Below, in pieces: positions 15,184 through 24,035 of a DNA stretch of 64,000 nt. Source of the DNA: Marivirga aurantiaca (lineage in GTDB: Bacteria; Bacteroidota; Bacteroidia; Cytophagales; Cyclobacteriaceae); contig NZ_JAEQBW010000014.1 in the NCBI RefSeq assembly GCF_016679925.1, forward strand, positions 1 to 64,000, read 5' to 3'. Both the position numbers and the translations under genes were made by a program. The notes under the pieces were generated by a model that was given only the letters and a program-made list of their open reading frames with translations, searched no databases and was not told the DNA's origin. How positions within the stretch are numbered: the first letter of the stretch is position 1; the number at the start of each line of letters is the position of its first letter.

Positions 15184-16578
15184 TTACAATTCTGTAATGG
15201 TATTAGCATCCAGGATCACAGCTGTTTGAGCAAGTGCACGTCCGTTCATAGTAGCACCTGTTAAATAAGTAATACCTGTCATGCAAAGGATGTTTCCTTC
15301 GAAATGTGAAGTAGTTCCTATAGTTGTTTCCCCGGCCACTTGCCAAAAGATGTTTTTAGCTTGCGCACCACCGCTCAAGATGATATTAACGGCAGCAGCT
15401 TGGGTAAGGTCACCATCGATTTGGAAAATCCAAACATCATCAGCAGTTCCTGTTATAGTTATATCAGTAGCTATAGTAACTGTATTGGTCCACTTATACA
15501 AACCCTGGGTAAGGGTAAGGCCTCCAATATTCCCTGTCGCCAATTCCACAAAATCCGGAGTTGGTCTTCCGGCCGCGTCATCATAAGCAGTAATCATGTT
15601 CTCCACGGCAGTTGTAAGGGTAACCGGGGTAGGATCGGCCATGTCAGAGGCATATACTTTCCCTGTAACCTGTGCTGAAGTAGCATAACCTGTTGCGTCA
15701 GTGAGGGCTAAACCTGTAATGTACGAAGTAGCTGCAGGACTCAAAGCAAGGTCGCCTACAATGGCTGAAGTTGAGCTATTGTTGATAGCTGTTTTAGCAA
15801 GAATTACATAGTTAGCTGCTGTACCCAAATCTACTATAGGTAATACTGCGGCAGTTGCTCCCGTAGTAAAATCCACTGTGGTATTTTCTTCCAACGCATT
15901 ACCTGCCAAATCTTTCGCTCCTGTTGTAAGCGTAACTGTATAGTCAGTATTTGCCTCAAAGTTAACAGCCGGAGTAAAGGTTGCAGTGGTTCCCGCAAAA
16001 TTTATGCTACCTGAAACGCCTGTTGTTCCGTCTTTCACCATAAATGTGGTTGCATTAATGGTAGTAGGATTCATTGGTTCATTAAATAATATGGATATCG
16101 TCTTATTAAGGATAACATCGGTCGCATTATTCAATGGGTCAGTAGTATTGATAGATGGTGCCGAGCCATCCACTTCAGCCTCTGTAGTAAAGCTTAATAC
16201 ATAAGCCGTTTCCATTGCAACTCCTGATGCACTCTTAGCTGCTATCAAAACATTAGCGGTATATACCGTACTAAATGCAAGATCAGCAGAAGGGGTGAAT
16301 GTAGCTACTTTATTGGAATAGGAAACCTCTCCTGTGATAGGGATTGTTCCTGCCAATAATATAATAGAGGTTGCATTAATAGTGGTTGGATCCATGTCCT
16401 GGTTAAACATGAATTCTATAGTTGTGTTTATATTTACTTCCTCAGCATCCTGTGTTGGTGTGCTGGATGATACCAAGGTGGCATCAGGGTTGGGGTTGTT
16501 TTCATCGTCATTGTTGCAATTGGTAAAAATCAAAATAGGTAGCAACATGATTGCCAGCATTATTTTTTGAAACTTCAT
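15184..16578 (-). CDS. Ice-binding-like lipoprotein: two Ig-like (SbsA/Big_5) domains and a DUF3494 domain
   Basis: 464 residues. Lipoprotein signal (LLPILIFTNCNND, lipobox Cys about residue 20). Residues 38-130 and 142-238 are two Ig-like domains with the Big_5 pattern (FMFNQDMDPTTINATS, ILFNEPMNPTTINATT). Residues 245-464 form a DUF3494 ice-binding-type beta-helix: LGTAANYVILAKTAINNSSTSAIVGDLALSP, DVWIFQIDGDL, KNIFWQVAGETTIGTTSHFEGNILC. Known DUF3494 proteins adsorb to ice, although many relatives serve as adhesins. Lipid anchoring plus Ig spacers suggests surface display of the helix. It has its own terminator and is monocistronic. Confidence 0.9.
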   Translation of the reverse strand: MKFQKIMLAIMLLPILIFTNCNNDDENNPNPDATLVSSSTPTQDAEEVNINTTIEFMFNQDMDPTTINATSIILLAGTIPITGEVSYSNKVATFTPSADLAFSTVYTANVLIAAKSASGVAMETAYVLSFTTEAEVDGSAPSINTTDPLNNATDVILNKTISILFNEPMNPTTINATTFMVKDGTTGVSGSINFAGTTATFTPAVNFEANTDYTVTLTTGAKDLAGNALEENTTVDFTTGATAAVLPIVDLGTAANYVILAKTAINNSSTSAIVGDLALSPAATSYITGLALTDATGYATSAQVTGKVYASDMADPTPVTLTTAVENMITAYDDAAGRPTPDFVELATGNIGGLTLTQGLYKWTNTVTIATDITITGTADDVWIFQIDGDLTQAAAVNIILSGGAQAKNIFWQVAGETTIGTTSHFEGNILCMTGITYLTGATMNGRALAQTAVILDANTITEL

Positions 16579-16746
16579 AGTATTTGTTTAAAAAGTGTAA
16601 TTTATTATAAAGACAAAGGTGGTTCCTTTTGCCCCCAATATAGTTACACAGGAAAAAGTGTTAGTTACAGATATCACTGATTACCTGAAGAAACCCCTAC
16701 GTATTGATCCCCAAAAGGGCTTTATTCTGGCTTAAAAGGTGTTATT

Positions 16747-16896
16747 GAGGAAACTCTTGATAAATACTACCATGCCTGAAAACCAAATAAAATTTGCTAG
16801 AATGAGCGGGGGGTCGACAAAAAGGCGGGGAGCGCGTTGAATTGCAGCGTGGAAGCATCTTTTTGTCTTGATTTTTTGTATCTTTTTGATCAAGCA
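16747..16896 (-). repeat. Dispersed 150-bp intergenic repeat, copy B (inverted)
   Basis: Reverse complement of copy A at 7215-7365. It lies in the 536-base gap between the ice-binding-like gene and an AraC regulator. A minus-strand open frame across it (16742-17029) has no domain and reads through low-complexity sequence, so I treat the element as non-coding. Nothing else was identified in the gap. Confidence 0.8.
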
Positions 16897-17114
16897 AAAA
16901 GATAAAGGAATAAAATTTGGTCTTAAAATATTGGAAATTTAAGTCAATCCTCAATATTAAATGAAATCCCTGTATTTGAGGTTGTGTATTTAATTTAAAT
17001 TCAAATTTTATAAACACTAATAAAAGCAAGGATATCCATTTTCTGGGTAAATTTTATTTTTTATGAGGGGCCTATTTAAAGTGAAGCTACTTTATCTCAC
17101 TCAGTTGAGACAGC

Positions 17115-17675
17115 TCAAAGGTGCTCAAGATTGCTCATCCGCTTTTCCCTGAGCCGTTTATAGAAGGATGGCGAAAGTCCGGTTACTTTCTTAAATTGAT
17201 TGGAGAGGTGGGCTACACTGCTATAGTGAAGTTTATAGGAGATTTCGGTAAGGTTTAATTCATTATAGAGGAGCAACTCTTTCACTTTCTCTATTTTATG
17301 GAGAATGATAAAGTTCTGGATAGTCATGCCCTTCACCTCCGAAAAGATATTAGAAAGATAGGTATAGTCATACCCCAACTTTTCACTGATGTAATCCGAA
17401 TAGTTCACCTTGGGTAGTTCGTCTGAGTAATGGATCATCTCAATGATCACATTTTTTATTTTATCAATCAGGATGCTTCTCTTATCATCCAATAGCTCCA
17501 GACCGGATTTCATTAAGTTGGACTTGAGTTGAGCCTGTTGTTCCGGGCGAATGTCCTGCAACACCTCCACTACTCCCAGGTCTAAGGCTACGTACTTTAA
17601 ACCCAATTTTAACAGCTCCTCTTTAACGATCATTTTACATCGCAGGCTCACCATAAACTTGATGTATAACTTCAT
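17115..17675 (-). CDS. AraC-family regulator with metal-domain-like N-terminus
   Basis: 186 residues. The first 70 (MKLYIKFMVSLRCKMIVKEELLKLGL) have the outline of a heavy-metal-associated ferredoxin-like domain. The usual CxxC is here SLRC, so one metal-binding Cys appears lost. Residues 85-186 are an AraC-type helix-turn-helix (DYISEKLGYDYTYLSNIFSEVKG; NLTEISYKLHYSSVAHLSNQFKKVTG). This architecture is common in Bacteroidota, and its ligand is unknown. No obvious target gene is adjacent; the symporter gene downstream is on the same strand but 220 bases away. Confidence 0.8.
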   Translation of the reverse strand: MKLYIKFMVSLRCKMIVKEELLKLGLKYVALDLGVVEVLQDIRPEQQAQLKSNLMKSGLELLDDKRSILIDKIKNVIIEMIHYSDELPKVNYSDYISEKLGYDYTYLSNIFSEVKGMTIQNFIILHKIEKVKELLLYNELNLTEISYKLHYSSVAHLSNQFKKVTGLSPSFYKRLREKRMSNLEHL

Positions 17676-17897
17676 TGGTACAACCGGGGATTATTAACAA
17701 AAAAGATATTTAAGCCTCCACACTCGTTCAATAGAGGGATATGCAAAGTACAAAAAATCGATAGAGTTACACCCGGTCTGAGCAATTATTCTCGTTAAAT
17801 ATCTTGACTAATTACTGTTTCAAAGCTTCTGTTTTTACTTCAGTAAGCAATTATTATCCCTCTCTCTTATATTTAATAAACACCTCTATAGTTACCT

Positions 17898-19247
17898 TTA
17901 GCCTGTAAACTCTCCTTCCCATTTACCCACTAAAACTGTTGCCAGGCAGTTGCCTATTACGTTTACAGAGGTGCGAGCCATATCCATTAACTCATCTATT
18001 CCCAGAATAATAAAGATGGGCTCTACCGGAAGGCCGAAAGTAGCTGCTGTGCCTAAAAGTATCACCAATGAAGCCCTTGGCACACCTGCAACGCCTTTAC
18101 TGGTAAGCATCAGGGTGAAAACAATTAACAGTTGCTCGCCCCAGCTTAGGGTGATACCTGCTGCCTGGGCTACAAAAACAGTGGCCAAAGAGAGATAAAG
18201 TGTGGTGCCATCCAAATTAAAACTGTAGCCTGTAGGCATAACAAAGGCTACAATTCTACGTGATACGCCCAGTTTCTCCAGGTTCTCCATGGCTTTCGGC
18301 AAGGCTGCTTCGGAGCTTGTGGTAGCAAAAGCAATAGAAACAGGCTCTGAAATAGCCTGAATAAATTTTCTAAGGTTTACTTTAAACACTAAAGCGATTG
18401 GCAATAGAATAAATAATAAGAAAGCCAAGAGGGCTCCATAAAGAGTTGCCAATAAGTAAAACAAATTTACCAAAATACCCAGCCCCATATGCGATACGGT
18501 ATAAGCAATAGCCGCACCAACCCCAAAAGGAGCAAAATACATCACTATATTGGTAAATTTGAACATCGCTTCAGACAAGCTTTCAGCAAAGCTGATCATA
18601 GGTCTCCTTTTTTGTTCATCTTTCACCATAGCAAGCCCCAGCCCAAACAAAATACTGAATACCACTATTTGCAGGATTTGTCCTTCGTAAATGGACTTAG
18701 CTATGTTCTCAGGGAAAATATGAAGGATGATATCCTGCCAACCCTGACTCTTGATTTGTGGGATTTCATTGCTCACTATCACAGCAGATAAATCTATTCC
18801 TTTGCCGGCTTCAGTTAAATTAATAGCAATCAGGCCAATAAAAAGTGCCAGTGTTGTCACAATTTCAAAATAAAGCAAGGCTTTCCACCCCATGCTGCCT
18901 ACCTGCTTTAAATTGGAATGTCCGGCAATACCTACTACCAAAGTTCCAAACAATAATGGCGCAATAATTACTTTGATCAGTTTTAGAAAAGCCTGACTTA
19001 ATACCTGCAAATTATTGGAGAATTCCGGAAAGCTGTGCCCCACTTCTGCCCCAATCAACATACTCACTAAAATCCAGGTAGTAAGGGATTTTCTTATGCA
19101 CGCATAATAGAAAAAAACAGCCCATAACAACATCCGCAAAGAAGTAAAAACCACTTCCGGAAGTACAAGTATTTGTTCTAATTGTAAAAAGCCAAAGAGC
19201 AGGGTAAGAGAACCCATAATTAAAAGAGCAATTTTTACTTTTTTCAT
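17898..19247 (-). CDS. Dicarboxylate/amino acid:cation symporter (DAACS family)
   Basis: 449 residues with about eight membrane segments and two re-entrant loops. It carries hairpin-1 serine-rich and conserved sites (AFATTSSEAALPKAME), the NLDGTTLYLSLA motif (cation and substrate binding) and SKGVAGVPRASLVIL in hairpin 2. The family imports glutamate, aspartate or C4-dicarboxylates with protons or sodium across the inner membrane. There is an N-terminal extension of about 40 residues with two extra hydrophobic segments. The start codon overlaps the stop of the TerC gene (4 bases), so the two are co-transcribed. Confidence 0.9.
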   Translation of the reverse strand: MKKVKIALLIMGSLTLLFGFLQLEQILVLPEVVFTSLRMLLWAVFFYYACIRKSLTTWILVSMLIGAEVGHSFPEFSNNLQVLSQAFLKLIKVIIAPLLFGTLVVGIAGHSNLKQVGSMGWKALLYFEIVTTLALFIGLIAINLTEAGKGIDLSAVIVSNEIPQIKSQGWQDIILHIFPENIAKSIYEGQILQIVVFSILFGLGLAMVKDEQKRRPMISFAESLSEAMFKFTNIVMYFAPFGVGAAIAYTVSHMGLGILVNLFYLLATLYGALLAFLLFILLPIALVFKVNLRKFIQAISEPVSIAFATTSSEAALPKAMENLEKLGVSRRIVAFVMPTGYSFNLDGTTLYLSLATVFVAQAAGITLSWGEQLLIVFTLMLTSKGVAGVPRASLVILLGTAATFGLPVEPIFIILGIDELMDMARTSVNVIGNCLATVLVGKWEGEFTG

Positions 19248-20170
19248 TGAGGCACACCTACCTGAGGTTTTTTAGGAAATGAAAGAGATAATACAACTGA
19301 AGCAATCAGGATAAAGCCTACTATGCCCAGTGCTAAAACAATGTCCAAATGGTACCAATGACTGATGACAATTTTACTGCCCACAAAAGCTAAAATTAAA
19401 GCCAATCCATATTTAAGGTAATGAAAAAGCTCCATCACGCCTGCCAGGGCAAAGAAAAGGGACCTTAAACCTAAAAGGGCAAAAATATTGGAGCTATACA
19501 CTATAAAAGGGTCTTTGGAAATAGCCAATACTGCCGGAACGCTATCTATTGCAAAAACAATATCGGTAGTTTCCACAATGATCAAAACCACAAACAATGG
19601 CGTGGCATGCAGTATTCCTTTAATTTTCACCCAAAAATTAGCCTCATGATATTCATTAGTGACAGGTATAAACAATCGGAGAATTGCCAGGACAACATTT
19701 TTTTCCGGGTTTAAAGGCTTTTCCTTTGCGAAAAACATTTTTATGCCGGCAAAAATCAAAAATGCGCCTAAAATATAAACCATAAAGCTAAACCTATTCA
19801 AAAGCTCAATGCCCGCAAAAATAAAAATAGCCCTGAAAACAATAGCGCCTAATATTCCCCAGAAGAGCACTTTATGTTGATAAATGGCAGGCACTTTAAA
19901 ATAGGCAAACAGCATCAGGAACACAAAGAGGTTATCTACACTTAATGATTTTTCTATCAGATAACCGGCTGTAAACTCTAAGGCCAATTTTGAGCCTAAC
20001 CAATAATAGATTACAACATTGAAAATTGCCGCCAGGCCGATCCAGAATGCAGACCAGCCCAGTGCTTCTTTCACGCTTACGACATGCGCTTTCCGGTTGA
20101 ACCAGAATAAATCCAGGGCAAGTAGCGAAAGAATTAAAACATTAAATAAAATCCAGACTGAGCTATTCAT
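19244..20170 (-). CDS. TerC/Alx-family integral membrane protein
   Basis: 308 residues with about nine membrane segments. TerC family features: an acidic residue in FTAGYLIEKSLSVDNLFVF (the E...D pair) and TTDIVFAIDSVPAVLAISKDPFIVYSSNIFALLGLRSL, the best-conserved block. TerC/Alx proteins influence metal homeostasis, notably manganese export, and tellurite resistance, and in some bacteria metalate exported enzymes. The 4-base overlap with the symporter gene implies one transcript; a functional link is not obvious. Confidence 0.92.
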   Translation of the reverse strand: MNSSVWILFNVLILSLLALDLFWFNRKAHVVSVKEALGWSAFWIGLAAIFNVVIYYWLGSKLALEFTAGYLIEKSLSVDNLFVFLMLFAYFKVPAIYQHKVLFWGILGAIVFRAIFIFAGIELLNRFSFMVYILGAFLIFAGIKMFFAKEKPLNPEKNVVLAILRLFIPVTNEYHEANFWVKIKGILHATPLFVVLIIVETTDIVFAIDSVPAVLAISKDPFIVYSSNIFALLGLRSLFFALAGVMELFHYLKYGLALILAFVGSKIVISHWYHLDIVLALGIVGFILIASVVLSLSFPKKPQVGVPQ

Positions 20171-20228
20171 TTTTTAAAAATTAGAAGTTGATTTTGTAGT
20201 TGTAGTAAGAAAAATCTTAAATCTCTTT

Positions 20229-20858
20229 TCATGAGGTCTTGAAAGAACTGTTGTACCATGTTTTAGCAATAGGAAGAAGTGAAAGCAGCACTATTACTAA
20301 AATTACCCACTCCAGGTGATGGATAATCCCCGGAAAAGCTTTGCCAATGAAATTACCGGCAAATACCACTACTATTACCCAAATAGTTACCCCGGTTATG
20401 TTCAACAACATAAATCTTTTTTGAGGCATCTTGACAATTCCCGCTAAAATCGGCACAAAAGTTCTAATTACCGGGAGAAAACGGCCAAGTATAAAAGCCA
20501 TTGGCCCTTTTAATCGATAATAGTCCTCTGTGATTTGAAAATATTTTCTTTTATAAATCCTCCCATCGGGAAGGCCTTTAATCCAGGTGCCTGATTTTCT
20601 TCCGAACCAATAGCCCAACCATGATCCCAGGCTTGCTGAAAGTATTAATGTAGAAATTAAGCTGAACAAGCTCAAAGGTAAATAGATCGTTCCGCACAAA
20701 AGGCCAGCGGTAAACAATAAAGAATCCCCCGGCAGAAAGAAACCGAAGAATAATCCATTTTCTATAAAAACAACTAATAAAAGCAGGGAAATCCCTCCAA
20801 AAGCTAACAGGCTATCGGCTTGCAGCCAATCAAATGCCATTAAAATGATGGTCCCCAT
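20229..20858 (-). CDS. DedA-family membrane protein
   Basis: 209 residues. DedA signature elements are present: FIENGLFFGFFLPGDSLLF near the N-terminus (membrane-embedded acidic residue) and GRFLPVIRTFVPILAG (the GRFxPxxRT motif), with re-entrant and transmembrane helices around them. DedA proteins are implicated in flipping lipid carriers such as undecaprenyl phosphate or phospholipids across the inner membrane. The gene is on the same strand as, and 58 bases upstream of, the TerC gene and may be part of that operon. Confidence 0.9.
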   Translation of the reverse strand: MGTIILMAFDWLQADSLLAFGGISLLLLVVFIENGLFFGFFLPGDSLLFTAGLLCGTIYLPLSLFSLISTLILSASLGSWLGYWFGRKSGTWIKGLPDGRIYKRKYFQITEDYYRLKGPMAFILGRFLPVIRTFVPILAGIVKMPQKRFMLLNITGVTIWVIVVVFAGNFIGKAFPGIIHHLEWVILVIVLLSLLPIAKTWYNSSFKTS

Positions 20859-21137
20859 TTTATAAGACTTTTATAACTGTATGAGCTTCTTCTGAAATTA
20901 TTGTCCTGTAAACTTCTTCTTGTGGGGTTGATCTATGCCAGGTAATTTCTAAATCAATAACTGTAGGAAATTCGGCTCTTGATTTTCCACAGAAATGAAT
21001 AATAATGGAATTAAATACTATGTTTTGCACGATTTATAAATCTGATAATATGAATGAACATTAAATGGCTAATGAATCTATGAAACATAGATGTTTTACA
21101 TACTCAATACTGCCATGTCAAGAAAATCAGATCCTGT

Positions 21138-21503
21138 TTAAGGGGCTTTTGAAGAAATGAAAACGTAAAACACATTTCTTGAAAATGTATTTACCGCTAA
21201 TGATCCGGGAAACGGAAAGAATATCCGTGTAATTGTAAGTGGTTTAACCGCTAATTTTTCAAAGATTTCGGAATGAGGCTGAGCCTTTAAACCGTTTCCG
21301 GATAGTTTAGCTGTAGGAAATTCAAAAAGATTAAAATCAGACGCGTCAACCGTTCCCCATTCAGTTGAGAAAGAATAATCTATTATTGTATGGTTCGGGG
21401 AATTAAAATTAGAAGGATGGGAAATAAATGAAATAATTAATGTAACACCCACTAAAAAGTTGCCAATATACTGACGCATTTTAAAAGTTGTAATGTTTTT
21501 CAT
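21138..21503 (-). CDS. Hypothetical exported protein
   Basis: I do not recognise this 121-residue protein. It has one hydrophobic segment (residues 13-29, YIGNFLVGVTLIISFIS) that could be a signal peptide or anchor, then a short polar region with no cysteine or metal-binding motif. An alternative start is the second Met at 21479, immediately before the hydrophobic segment. It stands alone between DedA and a thioredoxin-like gene, with more than 200 empty bases on each side. The base composition is like its neighbours, but the gene may be spurious. Confidence 0.4.
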   Translation of the reverse strand: MKNITTFKMRQYIGNFLVGVTLIISFISHPSNFNSPNHTIIDYSFSTEWGTVDASDFNLFEFPTAKLSGNGLKAQPHSEIFEKLAVKPLTITRIFFPFPGSLAVNTFSRNVFYVFISSKAP

Positions 21504-21723
21504 TTATGTCTGAAATATACCGTTTTTCATTGTTAGTTGTACACCAATAAAATTTTATTTAGCATAAAATAACATTCAAGGTATTCCGCCATTACGCTTT
21601 TTGAGTATAATTAGTTCTGCCTTAATTGGATTTTCTTTTTTCTACCGTAGAAATATCTGTCCCGGAATAAAAAGAAGGTGATTCGGAGCATTATGATGTG
21701 GTTTCTAAACTCTCCTATTATAA

Positions 21724-22275
21724 TTAATATCCACCTACCAACTCATCTATCTCATTCAGCTTTTTGACAGAAAATTTACCGGAGGTAGCATAAACAATCT
21801 TTCCACTTTTATCAATGACAAAAAAGTATGGGGTATCTTTTTTTTCAAAGTCAAGGGCTTCTTTATAATCTCCCAATTTACCACTGTAAACCAGCACATG
21901 CGGATGTAATTTTTCATCAATGCCCTTTTTCATTTTTTTGGTGGCAGCTTTAGAAGCGCCTTGCTTAATGCCAGTAAACATAGGGACAAACACCACATTT
22001 ACATCCGCTCCCATATCCGGAATTAATCCTCCGGGATCAGATTCTCTCACATATTCATTATAAATTGGTTGAAACCAGGATTTTAAATCATCTTCAGCCT
22101 TCTTGCTGTAAGCCAGTCCTATCAAGGTAAATTTACCCTCTGTATCTGTCGGTACCGAAAGCTGTTGATCAGTTAATGTAATTCCACTCATTTCAGGAAA
22201 AGGGTCTCCCACCTGAGCCTGGGCAATAAAAGTGGAGAAAAAGATAAAGGCGAAAATGGGAGTTAGCTTTTGCAT
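21724..22275 (-). CDS. Periplasmic thioredoxin-fold protein without active-site cysteines
   Basis: 183 residues with a signal peptide (MQKLTPIFAFIFFSTFIAQAQ) and a thioredoxin-like fold: VGDPFPEMSGITLTDQ (entry strand of AhpC/TlpA-type proteins), FTLIGLAYSKKAEDDLKSWF where a CxxC would normally sit, and TPYFFVIDKSGKIVYATSGKF near the end. No Cys is present in the mature protein, so a redox role is unlikely; a chaperone or assembly role, as in ATP10-like factors, is possible. It is monocistronic. Confidence 0.7.
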   Translation of the reverse strand: MQKLTPIFAFIFFSTFIAQAQVGDPFPEMSGITLTDQQLSVPTDTEGKFTLIGLAYSKKAEDDLKSWFQPIYNEYVRESDPGGLIPDMGADVNVVFVPMFTGIKQGASKAATKKMKKGIDEKLHPHVLVYSGKLGDYKEALDFEKKDTPYFFVIDKSGKIVYATSGKFSVKKLNEIDELVGGY

Positions 22276-22425
22276 GATTTTAATAACGTTTTAATGAAAA
22301 TATCAGTTCATATATTTGCATAGAAGAGAACTCTAAAATGATTTTAATATTTTTAAATGTGTTCACTATTTCAAAAAAGATGTTAGCCAATACCTGGAAA
22401 TACTCTTTAACCAAAGCTACAAAAT

Positions 22426-22605
22426 ATGATCGAACATTTCTTTACCTGCCCCCATTGTTTCCAGAAAATAAGCATTCTGGTAGATAGTAGCATCCAAAAA
22501 CAGAAGTATGTAGAAGATTGCGAAGTTTGTTGCAATCCTCTCCTTGTTACGATAGGGCTGGAACAAAATGAAATCATTTATTTTGATGTCTCTCCTGCCC
22601 AATGA
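22426..22605 (+). CDS. CPXCG-motif small zinc-binding protein
   Basis: 59 residues: MIEHFFTCPHCFQKISILVD with a first CxxC, and EDCEVCCNPLLVTI with a second cysteine cluster. Both match the CPXCG-type cysteine-rich small-protein family, which probably binds one zinc ion; the function is unknown. In this protein the motif glycine is replaced by Phe (CPHCF). A longer open frame on the opposite strand here is only a shadow. The gene precedes the SDR gene by 32 bases on the same strand and may be co-transcribed. Confidence 0.85.
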   Translation: MIEHFFTCPHCFQKISILVDSSIQKQKYVEDCEVCCNPLLVTIGLEQNEIIYFDVSPAQ

Positions 22606-22637
22606 TTTTTGTATATTGTCATTAAAAACCTTAAAGC

Positions 22638-23402
22638 ATGAAAATTGACTTGTCCAACCAACATATTTTAGTCACCGGGGGCACCCGTGGAATAGGAGCC
22701 GCCATCAGTAAAGCGCTCGTTAAATGTGGTGCTACAGTAATTGCCCATTACAATGAAAATGAAGAGGCTGCATTAAAACTCAAAAAGGAATTGAACAACT
22801 CAATGCACCTCCTCAAGGCTGATTTGTCAGGAGCCATGGAAGTCGCCCGATTATTCAGTGAAACCATTTCTTATTTCAATGGCAGGCTTGATGGTATTGT
22901 TAACAATGCAGGAATCGCCATTTCATCAGACATCCATAAAAATGCGGTGGACTGGACAGATGACTGGCTCAAAACTATGGATGTAAATGTGAATGCAGTA
23001 GGTTTGCTTTGCAAGCGCAGTATAGTACAATTTCAAAAACAGGAAAACGGTGGCAGGATCGTTAATATCTCCTCCAGGGCAGCTTTCAGGGGAGACACCG
23101 CTGAATACCTGGCTTATGCCACTTCTAAAGGAGCAGTTGTTTCCCTCACCAAGTCAATTGCCCGTGCTTTTGGTAAGGATGAAATCAAAGCTTTTGTAGT
23201 GGCCCCGGGATTTACCAGAACAGATATGGCCAGGAAATTTATTAATCAATACGGAGAAGATTTTGCCCTCAATGATATTGCCCTTAAAAAGCTAACTGAG
23301 CCTGAAGATATTGCCCCTACCATTGCTATTTTACTTTCCGGTTTAATGGATCATGCCACAGGAACTACTATTGATATTAATGCAGGAAGTTATGTCCATT
23401 AA
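22638..23402 (+). CDS. Short-chain dehydrogenase/reductase
   Basis: 254 residues, classical SDR. Cofactor loop TGGTRGIGAAISKAL (TGxxxGIG), NNAG motif in GIVNNAGIA, active-site Ser in VNISSRAA and YxxxK in YLAYATSKGAVVSLTKSIA. The C-terminal VVAPGFTRTDM and TGTTIDINAGSYVH are typical of FabG-like oxidoreductases. The substrate is unknown. It begins a tight run with tag and the K+/H+ antiporter; its end overlaps tag by 11 bases. Confidence 0.92.
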   Translation: MKIDLSNQHILVTGGTRGIGAAISKALVKCGATVIAHYNENEEAALKLKKELNNSMHLLKADLSGAMEVARLFSETISYFNGRLDGIVNNAGIAISSDIHKNAVDWTDDWLKTMDVNVNAVGLLCKRSIVQFQKQENGGRIVNISSRAAFRGDTAEYLAYATSKGAVVSLTKSIARAFGKDEIKAFVVAPGFTRTDMARKFINQYGEDFALNDIALKKLTEPEDIAPTIAILLSGLMDHATGTTIDINAGSYVH

Positions 23403-23988
23403 AACTGAAAACACTAAAGAACGCTGTCCATGGTGTCTGGGCTTTGAAGATTATATAAAATACCATGATGAAGAGTGGGGCGTGCCTGTCAATAATGACA
23501 AAACACATTTTGAGTTCCTGATCCTGGAAGGTGCCCAGGCCGGATTAAGCTGGTCCACTATATTGAAAAAAAGAGAAGGATACCGAAAGGCCTTTGCCAA
23601 TTTCGACTATAAAAAGGTAGCCCGCTTTACGGAAGATGATATTCAGCAACTAATGCAGGATACCAATATTGTAAGAAATCAATTGAAGATAAGGTCGGCC
23701 GTTACCAATGCTCAAAAGTTCATGGAGGTTCAAAAAGGGTTTGGTAGTTTTAATGCTTACATTTGGTCTTTTGTAGGTAATAAACCTATCCAGAATGAAT
23801 GGGTAAGCATGAAGGAAGTGCCAGCCACTTCTCCTGAATCCGATGCCTTGAGCAAGGACTTGAAAAAAAGAGGATTTAAGTTTGTTGGCAGTACTATCAT
23901 GTATGCACATATGCAAGCCTGTGGCTTAGTTAATGACCATTTTGTGAATTGTTACAGATATTTGCCCGTAAAGGCACTGTCGAAATAA
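23392..23988 (+). CDS. tag: DNA-3-methyladenine glycosylase I
   Basis: 198 residues from ATG 23392, which overlaps the SDR stop; upstream in-frame ATGs lie inside the SDR gene and are less likely. It excises 3-methyladenine from alkylated DNA. Family landmarks: the N-terminal zinc-ligand region CPWCLGFEDYIKYHDEEWG, the catalytic-pocket helix FEFLILEGAQAGLSWSTIL, and the C-terminal MQACGLVNDHFVNCYRY with the final His and Cys zinc ligands. The length is normal for Tag. Confidence 0.95.
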   Translation: MSIKTENTKERCPWCLGFEDYIKYHDEEWGVPVNNDKTHFEFLILEGAQAGLSWSTILKKREGYRKAFANFDYKKVARFTEDDIQQLMQDTNIVRNQLKIRSAVTNAQKFMEVQKGFGSFNAYIWSFVGNKPIQNEWVSMKEVPATSPESDALSKDLKKRGFKFVGSTIMYAHMQACGLVNDHFVNCYRYLPVKALSK

Positions 23989-24035
23989 CACACCTATTAA
24001 TTCCTAATTTTTTCCACCAACTTTTAAGTAGAGTA

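Noticed and set aside
16742-17029. Open frame of 95 codons on the minus strand
   Set aside because: It runs across the dispersed repeat and low-complexity sequence and has no domain or signal; it is better explained as part of the repeat.
22417-22602. Minus-strand frame of 61 codons
   Set aside because: It is the shadow of the CPXCG zinc-protein gene on the plus strand.
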